Shown here: piece after piece, positions 7,372-13,645 of the stretch
How the letters are laid out: every line of letters begins with the position of its first letter
Position numbering within the stretch: position 1 is the stretch's first letter
Assembly (NCBI GenBank): GCA_020853405.1
Contig: JADYYZ010000145.1
Span: forward strand, 1-13,645
Length of the DNA: 13,645 bases
From: Acetobacteraceae bacterium
GTDB taxonomy: Bacteria; Pseudomonadota; Alphaproteobacteria; Acetobacterales; Acetobacteraceae
Reading direction: 5' to 3'
Notes under the pieces: generated by a model
The model's database searches: none
What the model saw: the letters and a program-made list of their open reading frames with translations, nothing else
What the model was told of the DNA's origin: nothing
Translations under genes and position numbers: made by a program

Positions 7372-8084
7372 CGCCGTTCCAGCACGGAAACCGCGCCGCC
7401 ATCCTCGCGCGAGGTGGCAAGTGCCAGCAGGGTGAAGCCCGCCGCCCGGGCGCGGCTCGGGTCGTGCGTGGCCAGCACCAGCGCCGCCCCTGAAGCGCGC
7501 GCCGCGCCCACCAGCAGGGCAAGGATGGTGTCGGCCATCTCCGGATGCACCGAGGCGGTCGGCTCGTCGGCCAGCACGATCGCCGGCCGGTGCGCGAGTG
7601 CCCGCGCAATCGCGACGCGCTGGCGCTGGCCGACGGACAGCGAAGCGGGCTTGCGGTCGAGCTCGTCGGCGATCTGGAGGCGGGCGGCCAGCGCCTCGGC
7701 GTGCGCATCATCGGGCCGCCCCGCCAGGCGCTGCGGCAGCAGGATGTTCTGGCGGACGGTTAGGAAGGGCAGCAGCCCGCCCTGTTGCAGCACATAGCCG
7801 TAATGGCTCGCGCGCAGTGCCGCGAGCGCATCGAGCCGTGCCTCGCGCCACAGCAGGCCGGCATCGTGGCCGGCAACCTCGAACCGGCCGGCCGCATCGG
7901 GCTTCAGCGCCAGCGCCAGCAGATCGAGCAGCGTCGACTTGCCCGAACCGGAAGGGCCGGTGACCGCGATCGCCTCGCCGGCGGCGGCCTCAAAGGCGGG
8001 GATCCGGAGCGCGAAGCCGCCGCCGGCGCCGCTGCCCCGGCGCTTCGCCGCATCCGCGATCGCAAGCGCAGGCGCGGCCGCCAT
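7368..8084 (-). CDS. ABC transporter ATP-binding protein, LolD/MacB type (TagT-like)
   Basis: This 238-residue cytoplasmic ATPase has all main ABC motifs: Walker A GPSGSGKST at 43-51, Q-loop Gln100 (YVLQQGG), signature LSVGQRQR at 149-156, Walker B IVLADEP at 169-175 with Glu174, and the switch His at about 207 (LATHDPS). Family members usually have a D-loop of the SALD/GNLD type after Walker B. Here it reads TASVHPEMAD, so the D-loop Asp is replaced by His. The signature has Val in place of the first Gly of LSGGQ. It begins 9 nt after the VWA gene stop and overlaps the permease start by 4 nt. It energises the adjacent FtsX-type permease. The short size and paired gene order fit LolD, MacB and TagT; the TagT comparison rests on the neighbours. 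Confidence 0.93.
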   Translation of the reverse strand: MAAAPALAIADAAKRRGSGAGGGFALRIPAFEAAAGEAIAVTGPSGSGKSTLLDLLALALKPDAAGRFEVAGHDAGLLWREARLDALAALRASHYGYVLQQGGLLPFLTVRQNILLPQRLAGRPDDAHAEALAARLQIADELDRKPASLSVGQRQRVAIARALAHRPAIVLADEPTASVHPEMADTILALLVGAARASGAALVLATHDPSRARAAGFTLLALATSREDGGAVSVLERR

Positions 8085-8093
8085 CGCCGCTGT

Positions 8094-9995
8094 CTAGGGC
8101 AGCGCCGAAAGCGGCACCGGATACATCTGCTCGCCCGGATTGCGTTCGCGGTCGAGGCTGACCCACAGCGACGGCTGGCGGGCAAACTCCTCATAAAGGC
8201 GCAGTTTCGAGGACAGCGCGTTCAGGATGGTGCGGCGTTCGCCGGCACCCATGTTCAGCCACTGGTCCTCGGTGATCTCCATGATCTGGCTCTGGTAGGG
8301 CAGGTCTTCCAGGAACTCGCCGAACGCGCCGGACAGGCGCTGGAACTCGCGGATGCGCCGCGGATCGCGCGTGACGGCGGCCATCGCGCCGCGCAGACGC
8401 TGGAACATGGTTTCCGGCGCGAGCCTGCCGGCATTGCCCGATTCCACGATCGCGCCGACCGTCGCGGCAAGGTCGCTGAGCTGGTTGCGGGTCAGCAGCA
8501 CGCGCACCTCCAGCGGCCGGCGGGCGGGGCTGGGGTCGGTCCAGTCCTCGTCCATCACCACGCTGTGGCGCACGTCGGGGGCGGCGGTCTCGTTGGCGCG
8601 GCCGAGATAGGCAAGGCGCATGGCGTTGCCGACGATCTGGGTCTGCTCGGCAAGCCGCTGCTGGGCCTGGCCGTGGCCGCCGGGGCGCAGGCCAGCGATC
8701 GGGCGGCCGACGGCGTTGGCGACCTGCTGGAGGATGGCATCGGTGAGCTGGTCGACGATCTCGCCGAAATCGTTCACCCGCCCTTCCGGAACCGGGAAAT
8801 AGAGCGGCGCGGTGCCGGGGAACTGGGTCAGCTGGCGGTACTGGCGTTCCGCCTTGGCGTGGTTGGTTCGCCCTTCCGGGGTGCGCAGGTGGATCGCGTA
8901 CAGCGCCGCCTTGGCGGTCTCGCGCACGAAGGTGTTGGCATCCTCCATCGACAGCCCGGTGGCGGATTTCGGGTCGGGCGGCTCGCGCCCGCCGGCATCG
9001 GTGATCAGCACGATGTAGCGGCCGGCGAACGGGGTCCAGTCGAGCTCGGCAGCGGCCTTGATGCCGGCCAGCGGATCCTCGTCGAAATCGTCGTTGCTGC
9101 TGCGTGCCTCGGCCACCGGCGCCATCCGCGACAGGATCGCGTCGGGCGGGTCGGAAAGCGACGGCGGCGAGACCACCCGCACCACATAGTCGCCCGGCTC
9201 GCGCCCGGTGACGAAGTCGCGGAAGGTGACCAGGCCGAAGCGGAAATTGTCGCGCACCACGGTATCGCCGATGCGCGCGACGACGCGCTCGATCACCTGC
9301 TTGGTGCGGTCGATATAGGGCTGCATGCTGATCGAGGTGTCGACCACGAACACCACCGCACCCTTGAAGTTGCGCAGCGCATCCGCAGCGGGCGGTGGCG
9401 GCGTCGGCTGTGCGGGTGCCGAGATCACGGAGAGCATGGTCGCCGGCTCGCCGGGCGTCGGGTCGAGCCGGGTCGCCGACAGGATGGGCAGCAGGTAGAA
9501 CTGGCGGCTGATATCGACCCAGGCCTCGGGCTCCAGCGCCACCACCTCGCCCGGCTGGCCCGACATCGCCTGGCGGCGGAACGCGGCGCCGCGGGCGGCG
9601 CGGTCGGGCGCGTTCCAGGCATCGCGCGCAACCGTCTCGTCCCGCAGGAACATCGCAGGCTCGCGCCCCGCCGGGTTGGTGAAGGCTGCGATCATGGTGT
9701 GGCGCCAGTCGATCGCCTTGTCGGCCGGGATGAAGCCGGCGATCCGGCCATCGGCGGCCTCGCCGACCTCGATCGCGTTGCCCTGGCGGGCATAGACGTA
9801 GAACACCGAGAACCCGGGCACCGGCTGGCCGGCAGCGCCGGGCTGCCGCGCGAGTTCGGCACCGGGCCGGGTGATCACGCGCTGATAGAGGCTCTGCTTG
9901 CCTGGCACGGTCAGCGGCTGGCGCGCCTGGGCGTGGCCGTCGGCAAGCGGCAGCAGTACGCAAAGGCAAAGCAGCGCGAACAGGCGCGCGATCAT
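8094..9995 (-). CDS. Secreted VWA-domain protein resembling the periplasmic part of T6SS kinase PpkA
   Basis: This 633-residue protein has a signal peptide (MIARLF, hydrophobic to about 18, then DGHAQA near 19-24). Residues about 27-190 (KQSLYQRVITRPG, FSVFYVYAR, FIPADKAIDW, AAFTNPAGRE) resemble the segment preceding the VWA domain in the periplasmic half of PpkA. I recall this similarity from the family and have not aligned it. The VWA domain runs from about 212 to 400: MIDAS DTSIS at 219-223, LVTFRDF, and Asp333 in LITDAGG. The C-terminal 230 residues are predicted helical. No kinase domain is present. The frame stays open upstream to 10526, but that part overlaps the Sel1-repeat gene. The ATG at 9995 starts exactly at the signal peptide and overlaps the upstream stop by ATGA (9992-9995), so it is the better start. 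It probably binds metal and a protein partner at the inner-membrane periplasmic face. Confidence 0.88.
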   Translation of the reverse strand: MIARLFALLCLCVLLPLADGHAQARQPLTVPGKQSLYQRVITRPGAELARQPGAAGQPVPGFSVFYVYARQGNAIEVGEAADGRIAGFIPADKAIDWRHTMIAAFTNPAGREPAMFLRDETVARDAWNAPDRAARGAAFRRQAMSGQPGEVVALEPEAWVDISRQFYLLPILSATRLDPTPGEPATMLSVISAPAQPTPPPPAADALRNFKGAVVFVVDTSISMQPYIDRTKQVIERVVARIGDTVVRDNFRFGLVTFRDFVTGREPGDYVVRVVSPPSLSDPPDAILSRMAPVAEARSSNDDFDEDPLAGIKAAAELDWTPFAGRYIVLITDAGGREPPDPKSATGLSMEDANTFVRETAKAALYAIHLRTPEGRTNHAKAERQYRQLTQFPGTAPLYFPVPEGRVNDFGEIVDQLTDAILQQVANAVGRPIAGLRPGGHGQAQQRLAEQTQIVGNAMRLAYLGRANETAAPDVRHSVVMDEDWTDPSPARRPLEVRVLLTRNQLSDLAATVGAIVESGNAGRLAPETMFQRLRGAMAAVTRDPRRIREFQRLSGAFGEFLEDLPYQSQIMEITEDQWLNMGAGERRTILNALSSKLRLYEEFARQPSLWVSLDRERNPGEQMYPVPLSALP

Positions 9996-11098
9996 GGCCA
10001 GAACTCCTGAAGCGCATCCTGGGCGGTGGTGTTGCCGGCCGCCGCCTGCTGCTGCAGCCATTCGCGCAGGCGCTGGCGAAGCGGTGCCGCCGCCGCATCG
10101 CCCGCGCGCACCGCGTCGCGATAATAGCGCGCCGCCTGGCGAGGATCGGGCGAGGCAAAGGGCTCGCCGCGGTGGAAATCGACCGGATCGTAGAGGCGCG
10201 CCAGCGCGGTCATCGCCCGCGCGACGCCGCGTTCGGCTGCTTCCTCGAACAGCACCAGCGCATCGTCGTGCCGCCCCTGCTGCTGGCGGCGCAGCGCCGC
10301 CGCCAGGATGCCTTCCGCGTTCGGCGCGCGCGCCACCACGTCGCGCAGGCTGAGCCCATCGGAGGAGTCGGGCCAGCCCGGCACCGGAGTGGGGGCCGGT
10401 GCCGGTGCCGGCGTGGGCGTCGGTGCCGGGGTGGGCGCGGGGGTGGGCGCGGGGATGGGCGCGGGCGGCGGCGGGCAGTCGATGGCGGCGAGGCGGCAGG
10501 TGAGCGGCGAAAGCCAGCCGATCCACCAGGCGCCGCCGATGCCGCCGGCAGCCAGCAGCAGCACGACGAGGCTAATCATCGCCCAGGGCGTGCCGGGTGT
10601 CGGCGGGATCGGCGGTGGTGCTGGCGGCGGGTCGATCGCGACCGGCGCCTCCACCTTCCGGACCGGCTCCGGCTGCGCCGGCGGCTTCTCCTCGACCCTT
10701 CTTGCCTCCGGTTCGGGCTTCGGCGGCGGCGGGGGCACGAGGTCGGGCGGTGGCCATGGGCCGTCATAGGGGGCGATGTCGTCGGGCCAGAACAGCGGCA
10801 CGCGCGGCTGGTGCGCGAGCTGGAAGGTTACCGGCCCCGGCTCCAGCCAGCGCGTCACGGCCGGGCCGATCAGGAGTGCAATGCCGGCCGCCGTACCCTC
10901 AACTGTGCTGGTCAGCGTGCCGGCCAGCGTGTGCGGTTCGACCTGCCAGCCGCCGGGCCCGAGATTGGCGGTGGGGTAGCCCTCGCGCGTGATCCGGAAG
11001 CGCGGATCGGCGGGTGCGGCCGCGAGGCCCTGGAAGCGGATCAGCGCGTGCCCGGGCGGCTGGCCCGGTGCGTTGACGGCGCTGACCGAGATCGCCAC
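9992..11098 (-). CDS. Pro-rich single-pass membrane protein with C-terminal Sel1-like repeats
   Basis: This 368-residue protein is not one I recognise as a named family. In order it has: an N-terminal domain of unknown type (about 1-112, with NLGPGGWQVEP near 45-55), a Pro/Glu/Lys-rich linker (114-171), one membrane segment (about 172-196), Cys201 and Cys208, a Pro-Ala-Thr linker (209-240), and Sel1/TPR-like helical repeats (about 258-365; ALVLFEEAAERGVARAM, then QAARYYRDAVRAGD). With no signal peptide and an internal membrane segment, the N-terminus is probably cytoplasmic and the repeats periplasmic. The start is GTG at 11098, 13 nt after the SrfC stop, with a GAAGG Shine-Dalgarno sequence (complement of 11109-11113) overlapping that stop region. 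It overlaps the VWA gene by ATGA. Together the two proteins reproduce the cytoplasm-membrane-periplasm-VWA layout of PpkA without a kinase. Confidence 0.85.
   Translation of the reverse strand: MAISVSAVNAPGQPPGHALIRFQGLAAAPADPRFRITREGYPTANLGPGGWQVEPHTLAGTLTSTVEGTAAGIALLIGPAVTRWLEPGPVTFQLAHQPRVPLFWPDDIAPYDGPWPPPDLVPPPPPKPEPEARRVEEKPPAQPEPVRKVEAPVAIDPPPAPPPIPPTPGTPWAMISLVVLLLAAGGIGGAWWIGWLSPLTCRLAAIDCPPPPAPIPAPTPAPTPAPTPTPAPAPAPTPVPGWPDSSDGLSLRDVVARAPNAEGILAAALRRQQQGRHDDALVLFEEAAERGVARAMTALARLYDPVDFHRGEPFASPDPRQAARYYRDAVRAGDAAAAPLRQRLREWLQQQAAAGNTTAQDALQEFWP
10430..10465. repeat. 12-bp tandem repeats encoding the Pro-Ala-Thr linker
   Basis: On the plus strand GGTGGGCGCGGG occurs at 10430-10441 and 10442-10453, and GATGGGCGCGGG follows at 10454-10465. 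Related GGTGCC-type units lie at about 10396-10428. On the coding strand these give repeating PAPTPAP residues just after the membrane segment. The linker length may vary by slippage. Confidence 0.8.
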
Positions 11099-11111
11099 CG
11101 CCCGGCTGCCT

Positions 11112-13645
11112 TCAGCTGCCGGACTTCAGCGTGGCGAGCATCCTGCCCAGCGCCGCATTGGCGGCGAGGTCGACCGCGTCGGTCTCGGTGCCGCGCGCAT
11201 TGTCCTCGGTGAGCCGTACGAAGCCGGTGGCCCAGTCGAGCGTGAAGGCCGCATCCCACGCCTCGGGCGTCGGCCCAAGCGCCGGCATGTCGTCGTCGGC
11301 GGTGCGGGCACGGAAGATCGGCCGCTGCTCGCGCCCTGCCTTCGGGCGGCGATCCTCGGGCACGGCATCGAAGCCGAGGCCGGCGACGAAGCCGCCCAGC
11401 GCATCGGCGGCGAGCATCGCCGGGCGCATCAGCCGTTCGTTCACCCCCTTCACGAAGGCGAGGTCGGTGCGGATCCTCTCGCCAAGCCGGCCGCGCAGAT
11501 CAAGCCGCCGCACCGCCAGCAGCAGTTCGGCGGCGAGCGTGGCGGCACTGGGCCGGTCGAGCCGGAACCAGGATTCCGCCTCGGTCGAGTCGGCGAACGC
11601 CTGCACCCGGTCGGAAAATTCCTCGAGTGCGGCCTCGGCGAACATCGCGGCGAGGTCGCGCGGCGCCGTGCTGGCCGGTGCCGGGGGCGCCGGCTCGTCG
11701 CCCAGGCCCTCCAGGAAGTCGGAGGCGAGGCCGCCACCATCGACCGCGGCCCCGATCGGCGCCGTGATCCCGTCATCCGGCGGCGGGCGCAGCTGCACCC
11801 GATAGAACAGGTCGGCCAGCTGGTCGGGCACCAGCGTCCATTCGCGCAGCATGGCGCCGAAGCGCTGGGCCGGCGCGGTGTGCTGCAGCAGCCGGAGCGA
11901 GGCGTTGCGCGCTGCCTCGCGCCGCTTCTTCAGCTCCGCTTCCAGATCGCCGGTGCGGTAGTAGGGCTCGAGCCGGGCGGCCAGCGCCTGGCCGAGTTCG
12001 CCGAGCCGTGCCGCGACCTGGCCGCGCTTCAGTGCCGTGTTGCAGACCGGCGCCAGCCGTTCCGCCAAGAGCGCGATACCGCCGTCGTTCAGCCGCATCG
12101 CCGAATCCCATTTCAGCTGGGGTTCGGCGAAATGCCTGGCGACCTCGGCATTGCCGAGGAACGCCTCGCGCAGACGCGCAAGGCGCGACCGTTCGCTCTC
12201 GCGCACGCCGAGCTCGCGCAAGCCGTCGTCGTAGTCCATCAGCCCCTTGTTCGGCAGGTTCGGGTTGCGCAGCCAGAACAGGTTGTCGAACGGGCGGCCG
12301 GGGTGCCATTCCTGGTGCCACTTGAACTCGAGGCCAAGGAACCCGTTCAGCGTCGTCTCGACCGGGATCGACCAGCGGGTGGCCTCGAACTCGGCCTGGT
12401 CCTGTTCTTTCACCTTCTTGGTCTCGAACATCAGGTCGAACTTGGTCAGCACCAGGAACAGGCTGGTCGGCAGCCTCGCGCGATCGGCAGCGGTGCGGCC
12501 GTGCGTCTCGTCGATCCACTCCTTCACCATCGCCGGCAGGGTGCGCACTTCCTGGTTGCCGCTGACCAGGCACAGCAGCATGGCGGTGATTTCCTGTTCC
12601 GCCAGGTAACGCTGGTACAGGTAGGCAACCTTGCCGCGGATGAACAGCAGCGTGATCTTGCTGGGGTCCGCGGTATAGCCCTCGGGGTCGCTCAGCACCT
12701 CGCGACTGCGGGCACCTGGGAAGTCCAGCAGGTCGGTGTGATCGAAAAAGTCCCAGGGCTTGTCGGCGATCTGCAAGCGCAGTTCGGCGATCAGCGCGGT
12801 GATCACGGGCCGTTCCAGCGTGGCCCGCGCGCCGGTGGCCGTGCCGACGGCGACAGGCGGGTGCGGCGAGCCGCCGGCAAGGCCACCCAGCGTCGCCACG
12901 TCGATCACGCTCGCCTCGCGCGGCACCAGCGCTTCCACCGGCAGGAAGGCGTCCTCGGCGAAACCCAGCGCGCCGAGCGCCTCGAACAGTTTCTTGGTCG
13001 TCGCGGTGAAGGCGGGCAGGCCGTTCCACAACAGGCTGAACAGCTCGGCCCGGTCGGAGAGCGTGAGGCGGGGCGCCAGCGACGCGGCCTCGCGCCAGAA
13101 ATCGGCGCCCAGTTCGCGGAAGATGGGGTGGCCGCCGAAGCGCGCGGCGAAATATTCCTGAAGGTCCCACACGTCGTCTTCGGAGAGGCCCGGCTGCGGC
13201 TGCGGGGCGGCGCGCACCGCAAGCTTGCCCATCAGGTCCGCCCGCTTTTCCACCGGCATCGGCGCCAGGGAGTCGCGGTTGAAATCCTCCATGAAGGAGT
13301 TGCCGAAAATCTTCACCACGTCGGTCGCCGACAGCAGGCGCACGGCGACGGGAAGCCCTGGCAATTGCGGCTGCGGGCGGATGGTGAAGCGGGTCACCAG
13401 GCCGGTCGATTCCTTGCCGCCGGCCGGATTGATCTCCTCCAGGAAGTCGCGCGTTTCCGTGCCGAACACCGCGCGCACGGGATCGGTGCCGCGGCGTGCC
13501 AGCGCGCTGATCAGGTAGCTCTTGCCCGCCTGGCTCGGCCCGAAGACCGAGACGCACATCGGCCGTTCCGCCGCCTGCGCCAGTTTGCGCGCCCGCGCGG
13601 CACCACGGCGGAATTCGCGCGCAAGCCGGGCGCGGTCCTCCTTCA
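11112..13645 (-). CDS. srfC: SrfC-family virulence-factor protein, P-loop GTPase-like (5' end at window edge)
   Basis: From the ATG at 13559 the frame encodes 815 residues, but it stays open upstream to the edge. The extra 28 codons (KEDRARLAREFRRG...) look genuine, and the last partial codon is ?TG, so the start may be exactly at or just past 13645. The overall sequence matches the SrfC/Virul_Fac family, which is encoded with SrfA and SrfB in Salmonella and other proteobacteria. Numbered from the 13559 Met, G-protein-like motifs are visible: P-loop GPSQAGKS at 7-14, DFPG at 279-282 (G3 position), and TKFD at 372-375 (G4-like guanine specificity motif). The C-terminal half is helical, with a Pro/Ala linker near the APPAPAS stretch and no membrane segment. 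It is therefore probably a large cytoplasmic GTPase-like protein. It lies 13 nt upstream of the Sel1-repeat gene in the same operon. Confidence 0.85.
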   Translation of the reverse strand, partial: KEDRARLAREFRRGAARARKLAQAAERPMCVSVFGPSQAGKSYLISALARRGTDPVRAVFGTETRDFLEEINPAGGKESTGLVTRFTIRPQPQLPGLPVAVRLLSATDVVKIFGNSFMEDFNRDSLAPMPVEKRADLMGKLAVRAAPQPQPGLSEDDVWDLQEYFAARFGGHPIFRELGADFWREAASLAPRLTLSDRAELFSLLWNGLPAFTATTKKLFEALGALGFAEDAFLPVEALVPREASVIDVATLGGLAGGSPHPPVAVGTATGARATLERPVITALIAELRLQIADKPWDFFDHTDLLDFPGARSREVLSDPEGYTADPSKITLLFIRGKVAYLYQRYLAEQEITAMLLCLVSGNQEVRTLPAMVKEWIDETHGRTAADRARLPTSLFLVLTKFDLMFETKKVKEQDQAEFEATRWSIPVETTLNGFLGLEFKWHQEWHPGRPFDNLFWLRNPNLPNKGLMDYDDGLRELGVRESERSRLARLREAFLGNAEVARHFAEPQLKWDSAMRLNDGGIALLAERLAPVCNTALKRGQVAARLGELGQALAARLEPYYRTGDLEAELKKRREAARNASLRLLQHTAPAQRFGAMLREWTLVPDQLADLFYRVQLRPPPDDGITAPIGAAVDGGGLASDFLEGLGDEPAPPAPASTAPRDLAAMFAEAALEEFSDRVQAFADSTEAESWFRLDRPSAATLAAELLLAVRRLDLRGRLGERIRTDLAFVKGVNERLMRPAMLAADALGGFVAGLGFDAVPEDRRPKAGREQRPIFRARTADDDMPALGPTPEAWDAAFTLDWATGFVRLTEDNARGTETDAVDLAANAALGRMLATLKSGS

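Noticed and set aside
7785..10010. A 741-codon open frame on the plus strand, and a similar one at 4203-6341
   Set aside because: Both lie opposite genes with clear motifs (VWA, ABC, SUMF1). Their translations are rich in Arg, Gly, His and Gln with no domain, which is typical of antisense frames in GC-rich DNA.
8094..10526. Extended 810-residue version of the VWA protein
   Set aside because: The extra 177 residues overlap the Sel1-repeat gene in another frame and look like junk. A signal peptide and an ATGA overlap mark the start at 9995.
4218..13645. Calling the right block a type VI secretion cluster
   Set aside because: No Tss structural gene, VgrG, Hcp, ClpV, PppA or kinase domain is visible; only the regulatory-type components are present.
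1..13645. tRNA, rRNA, CRISPR array, riboswitch, replication origin
   Set aside because: Reading both strands gave no cloverleaf, no regularly spaced repeats and no rRNA-like stretch. Almost all sequence is protein-coding.

Overview
The window is very GC-rich and densely coding, with the codon bias and protein families of a high-GC Gram-negative bacterium. I think it is an alphaproteobacterium (Acetobacterales, Sphingomonadales or Rhizobiales type), but no rRNA or other phylogenetic marker is present, so this is an inference. Long open frames on the strand opposite real genes are a side effect of the GC content and were ignored.

Left block (1-3791). A 3'-truncated KAP-type P-loop NTPase with two N-terminal Clp-N-like repeats (minus strand) lies 30 bp downstream of an amidase-signature hydrolase (minus). 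The amidase is divergent from a patatin-like phospholipase (plus).

Middle (3792-4217). There is no intact gene here. The stretch holds an 11-bp tandem duplication at the patatin stop codon, a strong hairpin with two palindromes beside it, and a decayed IS5-type transposase fragment on the minus strand with an internal deletion and an in-frame stop.

Right block (4218-13645, all minus strand, so read from right to left). This is one tightly packed operon of seven genes: a SrfC-family P-loop GTPase-like protein (5' end at or just beyond the window edge), a Pro-rich single-pass membrane protein with Sel1-like repeats (GTG start), a secreted VWA protein whose N-terminal part resembles the periplasmic region of the type VI secretion kinase PpkA, a LolD/MacB-type ABC ATPase, its FtsX-type permease, a 98-residue DUF2628-like membrane protein, and an exported SUMF1/formylglycine-generating-enzyme-fold protein lacking the catalytic cysteines. 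Two gene pairs overlap by ATGA and the other gaps are 6 to 34 bp.

The main observation is that the VWA protein, ABC ATPase, ABC permease and non-catalytic SUMF1 protein match the components PpkA (periplasmic part), TagT, TagS and TagR of the Pseudomonas type VI secretion threonine-phosphorylation pathway. Here they sit next to SrfC, with no kinase domain, phosphatase or T6SS structural gene in the window. This suggests a TagRST-like envelope-sensing module coupled to a Srf system through an unidentified output. SrfA and SrfB, if present, should lie beyond the right edge.
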